From Candidatus Thioglobus sp. MED-G25 (lineage in GTDB: Bacteria > Pseudomonadota > Gammaproteobacteria > Arenicellales > UBA868): a stretch of 64,000 nt of DNA. The stretch is from NCBI GenBank assembly GCA_002456995.1, contig NTKC01000008.1, positions 19,488 through 83,487 on the forward strand, read 5' to 3'. The notes under the pieces are model-generated. The model saw nothing but the letters and a program-made list of their open reading frames with translations. It ran no database searches and was not told the origin of the DNA. Shown here piece after piece: positions 31,272 to 40,817 of this stretch. Both the position numbers and the translations under genes were made by a program. Positions within the stretch are counted from its first letter, which is position 1. Each line of letters starts with the position of its first letter.

Positions 31272-31300
31272 AAAAAACGTGTAGGCGGTTCACCGCCACG
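31272..31300 (-). terminator. Intrinsic-terminator-like stem followed by T6, upstream of the corrinoid protein gene
   Basis: Minus strand CGTG-GCGGT-GA-ACCGC-CTA-CACG followed immediately by TTTTTT (31277 to 31272). Confidence 0.6.
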
Positions 31301-31486
31301 ACCACAGCGGCATTCTAAGATTAATACCCAGATCTGTTGATTTGCGCGCGACATATGGGATCTGTTTTGCGACACCTAGACCCATAAACCATTCGACCAC
31401 TTCCTGATCTGACAATCCGCATTAAATGAAACTAATAAAGAACAGAAATTAATAATACTGCAATCAAAAACACGTACTGTCCGAAT

Positions 31487-32707
31487 TCAGGAGAACCTCA
31501 GGAATATGCCTGAACGCGCCTTAGGATCGAAACAAGTTGACTTGGGCGGCATAACCAAGCCTTGATCTGCAATGCTCATCAAGTCCGTCATGGAAGTCGG
31601 GTAGCAGGCAATACCAGCCTGCCACCCTTCTTCAGCCCGTTGTCTCAAACCATTCAATCCACGATCACCTGTAACAAAATCAAGTCGAGGGTCAGATCGG
31701 TCATCCTCGATACCCAGCACAGGTTCAAGAAATAAGTTTTGCAACAGCGATACATCCAGACTACCCACCGAATCGTTGGGTACCCGCGCCGGGCGCACCT
31801 GCAATCGAAACAGCTGGTTTTCCACCAGCAAAGTGAACTCACCCGGTTTGGATGGCAGCATCGTCTTCCTGTCGTCGGAAATCCGATCGACTGTAAAGTT
31901 TAACGCGAGCCCGTCAATCAACTGCTCCACTGAAAGCCCGTTTAAATCACGAACACATCGGTTAAAAGAGAGGATCCTCAACTGAGTTGCCGGGAACAAC
32001 GCCGCCAGAAAATTATCCCAGGGGCCACTGCTTGATCGATTGGCAGCATGTCGAACGCTAGCTGCCATTCTATGGTGCCCATCGGTAAGGTAGGCAACCT
32101 CAACACCCAAAAACTGAGTTCGCAGAATATCGATCTGCTCGGTCTCGACAACCTTCCAAATTGTCTGGCGGACTCCATCTTCCATAAAAAAGTCAAGCAA
32201 CGGTTTATCCTGGGTGATGATTTCTACAGTTTCATCAATGCGAGCATCATCCTGATAAGCAAGGCAAATGGGGCTGGAACTCACACCAACATGCTGCAAG
32301 TATTGCGTGAGTCTATTTTCATGTTCAGACCGTGTATGCTCATGCTTGTGAATGCGCCCTTGCTGATACTCCGTCACCGGCACTTCTGCGATAACAGCCG
32401 TCTGAAAATGGTCTCCGGTATGCAGTCGGTAAATGTACAGCGCCTCCTGAGGTTGCAGCTCGAAAGTCGAATCCTCCAACATCTTTTGGACCGCGTTAAG
32501 ATTGTGATCCAGAACCATCTCCAACGACGGGTTTTCCGACTCAACATAGTCCTCCGGTGTTCTCATCGTTTTGATGAAGTTCGGCGGGTTTGCCTTGGCG
32601 TAGGCCGCGCGTTCGGCAGGCGCCATTGAATCGTAAGCAGGTGCAACCACCTGCTCTGCTCGATCACTGCAGACAACATAGGGTTTGAATGTATGGATCT
32701 GTGTCAA
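31487..32707 (-). CDS. DUF1015 family protein
   Basis: RIHKHEHTRSEHENRLTQYL and YLTDGHHRMAASVRHA, DUF1015 signature; adjacent to serC and serA. Confidence 0.85.
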   Translation of the reverse strand: MTQIHTFKPYVVCSDRAEQVVAPAYDSMAPAERAAYAKANPPNFIKTMRTPEDYVESENPSLEMVLDHNLNAVQKMLEDSTFELQPQEALYIYRLHTGDHFQTAVIAEVPVTEYQQGRIHKHEHTRSEHENRLTQYLQHVGVSSSPICLAYQDDARIDETVEIITQDKPLLDFFMEDGVRQTIWKVVETEQIDILRTQFLGVEVAYLTDGHHRMAASVRHAANRSSSGPWDNFLAALFPATQLRILSFNRCVRDLNGLSVEQLIDGLALNFTVDRISDDRKTMLPSKPGEFTLLVENQLFRLQVRPARVPNDSVGSLDVSLLQNLFLEPVLGIEDDRSDPRLDFVTGDRGLNGLRQRAEEGWQAGIACYPTSMTDLMSIADQGLVMPPKSTCFDPKARSGIFLRFS

Positions 32708-32735
32708 GCAGGTTTACCTGTAAGCAACACGGGCC

Positions 32736-33824
32736 TTACCCTGGGTTATTTTCCCGAAATGCAGCCATAAACTCTGCCAGTGCCGTTACACCGGTACGTG
32801 GCATAGCATTGTAGATGCTCGCTCGACATCCACCAACACTCCGGTGCCCCTTAAGATTGAGCAGATCAGCCGCGTCCGACTGCTTGAGAAACTCTGCTTC
32901 GAGATTGTCGTTCGGCAATCGGAAAACCACGTTCATGGCCGAGCGGCACCTGCTTTCAACGGGACAACTGTAATACCCGTCGCTGCTGTCAATCACCGAA
33001 TACAGCAGATTGGCTTTCTCCTGTGTTTCTCTTTCGATAACATCGAGCCCACCCTTCTCATTCATCCACTTAAGTATCTTACCTAGCATGTAAATCGGAA
33101 ACACTGGTGGAGTGTTGAACATAGAATTTTTCTCAGCATGGACGGCATACCGCATATAGCGCCCGATGTCAGTATTGCAATCCTCCAGTATTGACTCTCT
33201 GACAAACACTAGTGCCATTCCGGATGGGCCCAGGTTTTTCTGGAGTCCACCGTACACCAAGTCAAACTTCTCCCAGGGTATTGCCCTTGACATGTAGTCT
33301 GAAGACATATCGCAGACTAAGGGTATGTCGACATCAGGCCAGTGGGTAAATTGCACACCTCCGATTGTTTCATTGGACGTTATATGCAGATAGCGGGTAC
33401 CCGACTGGATTTCCAACTCATCGTCCTGGGGCATCCTGGTGTAGCCGCAATCCTTACCTTCCCACGCGGCATAGATATCACCGTAGAATCTGGCATCGGT
33501 CATCGCCCCAGTAGCCCAACTGCCGGAATTCACGTAGCCTGCCCGCTCACCTGTTCGCAACAGGTTCATTGGCACCATAGAAAACTGAAACGTTGCGCCA
33601 CCCTGAAGGAACAACACCTTGAAACCATCGGGAACACTGAATATTTTTCGAGTCATCACTATCGCTTCCCGATGTACTTCATCAAAATGTTTCCCGCGAT
33701 GACTCATTTCAATCAGTGACATCCCTGAACCCTGGTATTCCACGAATTCCGCCTGAGCTTCCTCAAGCACCTGTTGAGGCAGCGTTGATGGACCCGAACT
33801 GAAATTATTGACTCGCCGACTCAT
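32736..33824 (-). CDS. serC: Phosphoserine aminotransferase
   Basis: NNFSSGPSTLPQQVLEEAQ, QGGATFQFSMVPMNLL, YGGLQKNLGPSGMALVFVR (PLP Lys), SVGGCRASIYNAM. Confidence 0.95.
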   Translation of the reverse strand: MSRRVNNFSSGPSTLPQQVLEEAQAEFVEYQGSGMSLIEMSHRGKHFDEVHREAIVMTRKIFSVPDGFKVLFLQGGATFQFSMVPMNLLRTGERAGYVNSGSWATGAMTDARFYGDIYAAWEGKDCGYTRMPQDDELEIQSGTRYLHITSNETIGGVQFTHWPDVDIPLVCDMSSDYMSRAIPWEKFDLVYGGLQKNLGPSGMALVFVRESILEDCNTDIGRYMRYAVHAEKNSMFNTPPVFPIYMLGKILKWMNEKGGLDVIERETQEKANLLYSVIDSSDGYYSCPVESRCRSAMNVVFRLPNDNLEAEFLKQSDAADLLNLKGHRSVGGCRASIYNAMPRTGVTALAEFMAAFRENNPG

Positions 33825-33850
33825 CACTTGCCTCCTAGTACATTGAATAA

Positions 33851-34822
33851 TCACGTGTCCATGTTGACACAGTGTTTGATATGTCCCTGACTGAACGCAT
33901 CCAGGATCTCTATCACACCCCTTGCGACTGCTGCTTGAGCCTGATCTGTAGATGCGCCGATATGATGGGTACCGTAAACATTGGGATGCGTGGCAAGAAC
34001 TGATTCAAATACAGCCTCACCACCACTTGGTTCCTCGCAAAACACATCCAAACCTGCTCGAATCCCTTTCTCATCCATCGCCTTTATCAGGGCTTGCTCG
34101 TCGACAATGTCCCCACGAGAGGTATTGATAACAATAGCCCCCACTGGCATGCGCGCCAACAACTCTGCATCGACCATTTTTTTCGTGCCGGCCACAGATG
34201 GCACATGAAAACTGAGAATGTCACACCGTTCTGCCAGTTCGTTAAGGCCGGTGACACGCTTTATACCGCCTATACGAACGAGGCGGTCGTGCGTTTCCCG
34301 CCACCGATTTGGTCGATCAATAACATAGAGTTCCAGCCCAAACGCATGCGCCCGTTCAAGCACTTCCAAACCCACGGCACCGAGACCAACCACGCCCATA
34401 CGTCGACCTTTCAGACCCGCAGCAACACTGAATCGTTTCTTATTCCAATTTCCCTGGCGCAACGCTAAAACATTGTCCGGAATGTTTCTGTCGATGGCGA
34501 TCAGAAGTCCGATAGCCAGTTCAGCGACTGCTGCAGCATTTCGACCCGGTACGTTACAGACATAAATGCCCCGAGCAGCAGCGGCATCCTTATCGATCGT
34601 GTTCGTTCCAGCGCCGGCTCGAATAATCATCTTCAGCGAATTTCCAGCCTCTATTGCCTTTTTCGTTACCTGAGTGCTTCGCACCACCAACACATCATAT
34701 TCTGCAAGCACAGAGTCAAGCTCATCAGATTTAAGATCAGGTTGCAGCACACAGTCTTGCCCCTTCTGTTTGAGTTCATCGACAGCTGACTCGGGATATT
34801 TGTCAGCAAAAAGTATTCTCAT
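33851..34822 (-). CDS. serA: D-3-phosphoglycerate dehydrogenase (2-hydroxyacid dehydrogenase family)
   Basis: GRRMGVVGLGAVGLEVLERA, NTSRGDIVDEQALIKAM, GTHHIGASTDQAQ; next to serC. Confidence 0.9.
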   Translation of the reverse strand: MRILFADKYPESAVDELKQKGQDCVLQPDLKSDELDSVLAEYDVLVVRSTQVTKKAIEAGNSLKMIIRAGAGTNTIDKDAAAARGIYVCNVPGRNAAAVAELAIGLLIAIDRNIPDNVLALRQGNWNKKRFSVAAGLKGRRMGVVGLGAVGLEVLERAHAFGLELYVIDRPNRWRETHDRLVRIGGIKRVTGLNELAERCDILSFHVPSVAGTKKMVDAELLARMPVGAIVINTSRGDIVDEQALIKAMDEKGIRAGLDVFCEEPSGGEAVFESVLATHPNVYGTHHIGASTDQAQAAVARGVIEILDAFSQGHIKHCVNMDT

Positions 34823-35045
34823 CAGTCATAGTCTCGTGATCAGGATGCGTGAGGCCACAACCTATGCAGTGCGGATCATCACGTTACCGGGGATTTTCAA
34901 TGAGTCCCGAGATAAAGAAAAGTCTAGGTACCGGAGCGTTGCGTTACCGGGCTGCCGAGAGTCGCTTTAGGATAAATCATGGGTACCCGTTAATCTACAA
35001 CTTTTCGCACGGTCGCCGGGCGCAACACATCTCTGGCCAAACATC

Positions 35046-35891
35046 TTGACGCTTTCAATAATCAGTCTTGTGCTGGCAGCTGCATTTCTACATGCCGCCT
35101 GGAATGCATTTATCAAGGCTGGTGATGACAAGTTACTCAGTCTCGCTCTGATGCATGGATGTTCCGGAGTGATCTGCCTGTGCCTGCTGCCATTTGTCCC
35201 GATCCCCAACCCAGCAGCGTGGCCATATCTTGGGCTTTCGCTGGTTCTGCACTGGGGTTACTACGGCTTTTTAATCAGTGGTTATCGTGTGGGTGACTTA
35301 GGTCTGGTTTATCCGCTTGCGCGGGGCAGTGCACCCCTACTTATCGCCGGATTTGGGGTACTTCTTGCCGGAGAAACTTTGTCGTTGATGGTTCTGGCAG
35401 GCATATCGCTCGCCTGCGTAGGAATCGTCAGCCTCAGTTTCGAAAACGGACCACCCTGGCGCGGCAATCTGAAACCCGTGCTGTTCGCGATAGGCACTGC
35501 GATCTGGATTAGCGGCTATACGCTAGCCGACGGACTGGGTGTAAGGGAAGCCCAGTCCAAGTTGGGCTACATCATCTGGCTGTTTGTTCTTGAGGCTGCC
35601 ACATTTGGCATCTTCGTCTCACTGATTCGTCGACATACTTGCAAGGATTATTATCTTACGCACTGGCGTGGGCTATGGATTAGCGGTATGGTCGCAGCGC
35701 TCGCCTATGGTTTGGTTATCTATGCAATGAGTACAAACACCATGGCCATGATCTCTGCTCTACGGGAAACAAGCGTAATCATTGCTGTGCTGATTGGAGG
35801 GCTAATGCTCAAGGAGCGGAATATGTTGTACAGGATGTGCGCGGCCGCCATCGTTGTGGTCGGAATTACAATTATGAATTTAACATCGTAA
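35046..35891 (+). CDS. EamA/DMT family transporter
   Basis: Two EamA-like repeats, roughly ten hydrophobic helices; VYPLARGSAPLLIAGFGVLLAGE and ISALRETSVIIAVLIGGLMLKE. Confidence 0.85.
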   Translation: MTLSIISLVLAAAFLHAAWNAFIKAGDDKLLSLALMHGCSGVICLCLLPFVPIPNPAAWPYLGLSLVLHWGYYGFLISGYRVGDLGLVYPLARGSAPLLIAGFGVLLAGETLSLMVLAGISLACVGIVSLSFENGPPWRGNLKPVLFAIGTAIWISGYTLADGLGVREAQSKLGYIIWLFVLEAATFGIFVSLIRRHTCKDYYLTHWRGLWISGMVAALAYGLVIYAMSTNTMAMISALRETSVIIAVLIGGLMLKERNMLYRMCAAAIVVVGITIMNLTS

Positions 35892-35955
35892 TGATCGGAT
35901 TGGTCTTCATTCAACAATTCAAGCGTACTTGCAACGCTATCCCTTCGGCCGCGGC

Positions 35956-37062
35956 ATGAGTCAGTCAACCTATCACGTGGCCGTGTTCAGGGGAGATGGA
36001 ATAGGCCCCGATGTCACCGATGCGACGATCGCTGTCCTTGAGGCCGTGCAAAAACGCATCGGCGGATTTTGTTTAAATTTTAGCAGCTACCATGCCGGTG
36101 CCGCTTACTTCAGAGAGTCCGGCAGAGACATTGAACAAGGGTCTGAACAAGCCGCTGAACAGGCTGATGCTATTCTATTAGGTGCAATTGGATTACCAGA
36201 GATCCGATATCACGACGGTACAGAAATAGCCCCCCATCTTCGCCTACGGGAACAGCTACAACTCTACGCTGGCGTGAGACCGGCCCGAGCCTATCCGAAT
36301 ACGCCCCTACCCCTCGCAGACCCTCGCGCCTCGACTATCGATCTAGTAATCGTAAGGGAATCCACAGAAGGTCTTTTTTATTCGGCTGCCGTACATGGGC
36401 GGGCACAGGTCGCCAATGAAAATGAGGTACGCGACACGTTACGCATCACGAGACACACCACTGAAAAACTTCATAATTTCGCATTTCAATTGGCAAGACA
36501 GCGAAAAAATCACGGCAGGCCTGGCCGTGTGACCTGCGTAGATAAGGCTAACGTGTTCAAGTCCATGGCATTTTTCCGAAAAATATTCGACGAACGAGCC
36601 GAGCAATTCCCCGACATTTCTGCCGATCACAATTATATCGATGCCCAGGCTCTGGACCTTATCCGTAAACCCTGGTCATTCGATGTCATGGTAATGGAAA
36701 ATATGTATGGAGACATACTGTCTGATCTCGCTGGCGGTCTTGTCGGGGGCATGGGTATGGCAGCCTGTGCTGAGATTGGAGATCATCATGGATTGTTTCA
36801 ACCCGCCCACGGCAGCGCACCAGACATCATGGGTCTAGATGCCGCAAACCCATTGGCCTGCATTCTCAGCGGTTCACTGTTACTGGGATACCTGGCCGAG
36901 CAATCAGGACAAAATCAACTTAATCGCGCAGCCGAGATAATTGAATCTGCAGTTTACACAGGCTTCTCATCCGGCCGGCTGCGTCCACTGGAATTCGGTG
37001 GCAACCAGGGTACCCGCGCGGTGGCCCAGGAAGTAATCAATATCCTCCCGACAGTTGGCTGA
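35956..37062 (+). CDS. Isocitrate/isopropylmalate dehydrogenase family protein
   Basis: [63 protein letters not shown]. Confidence 0.88.
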   Translation: MSQSTYHVAVFRGDGIGPDVTDATIAVLEAVQKRIGGFCLNFSSYHAGAAYFRESGRDIEQGSEQAAEQADAILLGAIGLPEIRYHDGTEIAPHLRLREQLQLYAGVRPARAYPNTPLPLADPRASTIDLVIVRESTEGLFYSAAVHGRAQVANENEVRDTLRITRHTTEKLHNFAFQLARQRKNHGRPGRVTCVDKANVFKSMAFFRKIFDERAEQFPDISADHNYIDAQALDLIRKPWSFDVMVMENMYGDILSDLAGGLVGGMGMAACAEIGDHHGLFQPAHGSAPDIMGLDAANPLACILSGSLLLGYLAEQSGQNQLNRAAEIIESAVYTGFSSGRLRPLEFGGNQGTRAVAQEVINILPTVG

Positions 37063-37131
37063 ACCGCATTGTGAAAAAATAGATCGTCGCAGCCAACCTA
37101 CATTCGCACCTTGATCACATTACCAGAGGCA

Positions 37132-37824
37132 CTATTTAACCTCAATCAGTTCAATTTCGAAGACCAAGGTCTGATTGGGACCGATAAGGCCGCCAGCACC
37201 AACACGACCGTAGCCCAGCTCTGGTGGAATCACAACCTCCCATTTCGCCCCTTCTGACATTAACTGAAGGACCTCTTTCCATCCCGCTATGATGCCACCC
37301 AGACTAAAGGTCGCCGGCTGACCTCGCTTGTAGGAACTATCAAATTCTTGACCATCCGGTAGCGTGCCCCTGTAGTGCACAACCACGGTGTCATTCGGAC
37401 CAGGTTTTGTGCCAGAACCGGTTGTCAGCGCCCGGTACAAAATGCCGCTATCGGTGCGCAAGACAGTCTCTTGTTTGCCGTATTCTGCTCGAAATGCCTC
37501 ACCGCTTAATTCGTTTGAGTCCCCAAGCTCTTTCATCTTTCCCGCCTCCTGCTCACCTTTAGTTTCTATCGCTTTCATAATCTCTTCTTGACTGAGCGCA
37601 AGTGCTTGTCCTGAGAGGACGTCCGCGATACCACGGGCAAAGGCATCAACATCCAGTTCAACGCCTTCTGCAACCAGTTGCCTTTGAATTTGACTGCCGA
37701 TCTGATACCCCAGCGCATAACTGTATTTCTGCTCATCGGAGTCAAGCGGAGTTTCTGCAGCTATCACTGATGCCGGGATCATCAACCCGACCCCAATTAC
37801 ACAACCCACAACAATTCTATTCAT
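37132..37824 (-). CDS. FKBP-type peptidyl-prolyl isomerase, exported
   Basis: N-terminal signal peptide; VVHYRGTLPDGQEFDSSYKRGQPATFSLGGIIAGWKEVLQLM and ELGYGRVGAGGLIGPNQTLVFEIELI. Confidence 0.93.
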   Translation of the reverse strand: MNRIVVGCVIGVGLMIPASVIAAETPLDSDEQKYSYALGYQIGSQIQRQLVAEGVELDVDAFARGIADVLSGQALALSQEEIMKAIETKGEQEAGKMKELGDSNELSGEAFRAEYGKQETVLRTDSGILYRALTTGSGTKPGPNDTVVVHYRGTLPDGQEFDSSYKRGQPATFSLGGIIAGWKEVLQLMSEGAKWEVVIPPELGYGRVGAGGLIGPNQTLVFEIELIEVK

Positions 37825-37879
37825 ACCAGCATCCTTAAACGTTTAATTACTTTTCAAGATTGTCTACACCACCACAGTT

Positions 37880-38989
37880 CTACCCATCTGGCTTATCCAC
37901 TGGGTGGTTTTCTACAATACCCTCAACTTCAATCGTAACATGCGATACACGGGGGCATTGTTCACGCAGGCGCAATTCTAGCTCGTCTATGATTTGTTCG
38001 GTACGTTCAAGTGTGGCCTTAACCAGCGCGCGGTCAGACAGAAACTCTACCCGCCCAGGCTCACCACCATCCAGATCAGTAATCCTGATGCTGCTTTCAG
38101 CCCGATGCTGTGTAATCCCTTCCCGCAAAGCAGACACTATACTCTCCTCTTTCAGTTCAATTTCGGCCACGAGAACAGTATTGCGGTCATCAATGACAAT
38201 ACTGCGCAGGTCATGATAACGCTCAATATCCTTGTGGGCGTCGGCAATCAACCTAAAGGTTTCCTCGGCTTCCTGATCCCGGACATCGGAAAGAAAGCGC
38301 ATATTAATCATGCCTAGAAATGCTGCAGTGATACCCAGCATCACCGCAATCACCACCGAGAACCCGATATCCCAAAGCACAATACCGGTTGCGTGCGTTA
38401 GCGCAATGCCAGTGGCAGCTAGTAATACACCAATAACCGCAACCGCATCTTCAAGCAGGACGGCAACCAATGTTGGATCATCTGATTGACTGAGGTAGGA
38501 CAGAGTATTCTGATGACCACTCATTCGAGCTCGCTGCGCGAATTCACGCCAGGCGACTTTTAATATCCAGGACTCAACCAAGAGAGCAATCAGCAAGACA
38601 CCCATCGCCAATACCAGAGGATCGGTCGATCCGAATAAAGTCGATTTAACGGTAACCTGGTCGGCAATGTGATGACTCTCCTGCCAGGCATGCCAGGCGT
38701 GTGAAAGGCCCAGCCCACAGCCGATTGAGAAAAGACCAATCGCGCTCCACAAGTTCCAGAGATATTTCTTCTGACCATGACCGAAAGCGTACCGACGATC
38801 GGCCGGTCTGTTGCCGCTTTTCAGCCCCATCAACAGAAATAACTGGTTGAGGGTATCCATCAGACTATGGATCGCCTCATTCATCATCGCTGCCGAATGT
38901 GTTGGAACTGCGACCGTGAACTTCAGGATAGTCAGCACTGCATTACCACAGATCGCGATCAGCACTACTTTCTTGGAACCTGCGCTCAT
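37880..38989 (-). CDS. Cation diffusion facilitator family transporter
   Basis: Multi-TM protein starting GSKKVVLIAICGNAVLTILKFTVAV...AMMNEAIHSLMDTLNQLFLL, with a cytoplasmic C-terminal domain. Confidence 0.85.
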   Translation of the reverse strand: MSAGSKKVVLIAICGNAVLTILKFTVAVPTHSAAMMNEAIHSLMDTLNQLFLLMGLKSGNRPADRRYAFGHGQKKYLWNLWSAIGLFSIGCGLGLSHAWHAWQESHHIADQVTVKSTLFGSTDPLVLAMGVLLIALLVESWILKVAWREFAQRARMSGHQNTLSYLSQSDDPTLVAVLLEDAVAVIGVLLAATGIALTHATGIVLWDIGFSVVIAVMLGITAAFLGMINMRFLSDVRDQEAEETFRLIADAHKDIERYHDLRSIVIDDRNTVLVAEIELKEESIVSALREGITQHRAESSIRITDLDGGEPGRVEFLSDRALVKATLERTEQIIDELELRLREQCPRVSHVTIEVEGIVENHPVDKPDG

Positions 38990-39117
38990 GAAATTCCACC
39001 TACCGAGTAGTTTTCACCCCTATTTACCGTACCGAAAGGTGCCCTTACACAGGCACAGCAGTATACTCAATGAACTTTCGGCAGCTGCCACAATCTGAAC
39101 GACCCACATTACCACCC

Positions 39118-39384
39118 ATGCCAATCGATCCCAAACTTCTCGATATTCTGTGCTGCCCGGTCAGTAAACAACCGGTATTCCCTCTCAGTGAGGAGAAACT
39201 TGCTGCTGTCAATGCTGCAATTGCCGCAGGACAGGTCACCCAGGCCAACGACACAGTTGTTGAAACACCGCTCGGTGAGGGCCTGATCACTAAGAATAAA
39301 CAACGGATCTACCGAATTGATGATGGCATTCCGGTGATGCTTGAAGAAGAGAGCATTGCGGTTGACCAGATCGAAGGTCTTTAA
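39118..39384 (+). CDS. Trm112 family protein
   Basis: MPIDPKLLDILCCPVSKQPVFPL...GLITKNKQRIYRIDDGIPVMLEEESI. Confidence 0.9.
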   Translation: MPIDPKLLDILCCPVSKQPVFPLSEEKLAAVNAAIAAGQVTQANDTVVETPLGEGLITKNKQRIYRIDDGIPVMLEEESIAVDQIEGL

Positions 39385-39422
39385 CAGTTTCTTATAAGCA
39401 CTAGCGACCTGAGTCGATCCAT

Positions 39423-40616
39423 TTAACTACCTGCCTGCCGTCCCTGGTAGTGTTGCATCAGGATTTGGGCGACCTCAGGTCGGGCAAATTCGGGTGGCAA
39501 TGCTTCACCTGCCGACAGCATTTCTCGAACCCGGGTGCCGGATAACAGCACGAAGTCTTGCGGCTCGTGATCAGGTACATCCCGCATCATAACCACCCGG
39601 TCGAGTTTCCTAGAATACGCAGTATGGTCTGCCTCAAATATCTGAATGTCCAGGGCACCATCAGGAACCTGATCACCGAAAATTGTCTGCGCATCGAACG
39701 CGCCGTAATAATCGCCAACACCAGCATGATCACGACCGACTATGAGATGTGTACAACCTGCATTTTGGCGAAACACAGCGTGTAGTACTGCTTCCCGCGG
39801 TCCAGCATACAGCATGTCAAACCCATAGCCAGCGACTATCACGCTGTTGGCTGGAAAATACTGGTCAACCATGGTTCGAATTGCGGCGTCCCTTACGTCT
39901 GCCGGTATGTCGCCAGGCTTGAGCTGACCCAGAAGCATGTGAATCAAAATTCCATCGGCATCGACCGCAGCCTGCGCCATCTTGCACAACTCCTCGTGCG
40001 CACGGTGCATCGGGTTACGAGTCTGGAACGCGACCACCCGATTCCATCCGCGTTCGCTGATATCGGTCCGGATCTGCTCTGCAGTACGAAAGGTCGCTGG
40101 ATAGGCGTGCGCAAAATAACTGTAATTCAGGACCATAATCGGGCCAGAGACCAACACCCTACCCTGGCTAGAAAACACATTCACGCCGGGATGGTTCGTG
40201 TCGAGGGTGCCATAGATCGATCGAGTGGCCAACTCAAGCTCTTTGTCTGAAAGTTCTTCAACCGCAACAATGTCCATCACAGCCAGAATCGGATTACCAT
40301 CAATGTTAGGATCCCTCAAAGCGATTCGGTCTCCGGTCCGATAGCTGCATTGTTGGACCAAGTTAACCACCGGAACAGGCCAGAACAGCCCATCAGCCGT
40401 ATGCATGGATGCAGCAACACTGGCCAAATCGCGCTGGTCCATAAATCCCGACAGAGGCGTGAAATATCCTGCACCAAGCATCACAGCATTTGCTGCCGAT
40501 GCCGAACTGATCTTCAGAGATGGTAAATGCTGAGCTTCACTTTCAAGTGAACGACGCTGCTCATCGCAGGCGACATAAAGCGGTCTGAGTTTGGTGGCAC
40601 CATGGGGCTTAATCAT
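39423..40616 (-). CDS. sat: Sulfate adenylyltransferase (ATP sulfurylase)
   Basis: VVAFQTRNPMHRAHEELCK, GYGFDMLYAGPREAVLHAVFRQNAGCTHLIVGRDHAGVGDYYG. Confidence 0.95.
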   Translation of the reverse strand: MIKPHGATKLRPLYVACDEQRRSLESEAQHLPSLKISSASAANAVMLGAGYFTPLSGFMDQRDLASVAASMHTADGLFWPVPVVNLVQQCSYRTGDRIALRDPNIDGNPILAVMDIVAVEELSDKELELATRSIYGTLDTNHPGVNVFSSQGRVLVSGPIMVLNYSYFAHAYPATFRTAEQIRTDISERGWNRVVAFQTRNPMHRAHEELCKMAQAAVDADGILIHMLLGQLKPGDIPADVRDAAIRTMVDQYFPANSVIVAGYGFDMLYAGPREAVLHAVFRQNAGCTHLIVGRDHAGVGDYYGAFDAQTIFGDQVPDGALDIQIFEADHTAYSRKLDRVVMMRDVPDHEPQDFVLLSGTRVREMLSAGEALPPEFARPEVAQILMQHYQGRQAGS

Positions 40617-40817
40617 TGTTTAAAGCTAATACAGTAGTAACTGCGTAACAGGATTTCTCAGGGTTATCCGAGCAACAGATACGATTGAAGTTATCGCATA
40701 AGCGTAACATCGAAACCCAACAATAAAAATACAATTTACTGATCAGATCATAAAGCGGACGGGTAGTGGAATCGCAGCAACCTGTTGCACTGGCTTTGGA
40801 ACACTTAGTTGACAATC

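Noticed and set aside
32048-32629. 193-aa plus-strand ORF opposite DUF1015
   Set aside because: Antisense shadow ORF of a well-supported coding sequence.
37054-37097. GTTGGCTG/CAGCCAAC inverted repeat between the IPMDH-like and FKBP genes
   Set aside because: Eight-bp arms with a 28-nt loop and no T-run; insufficient support for a function.
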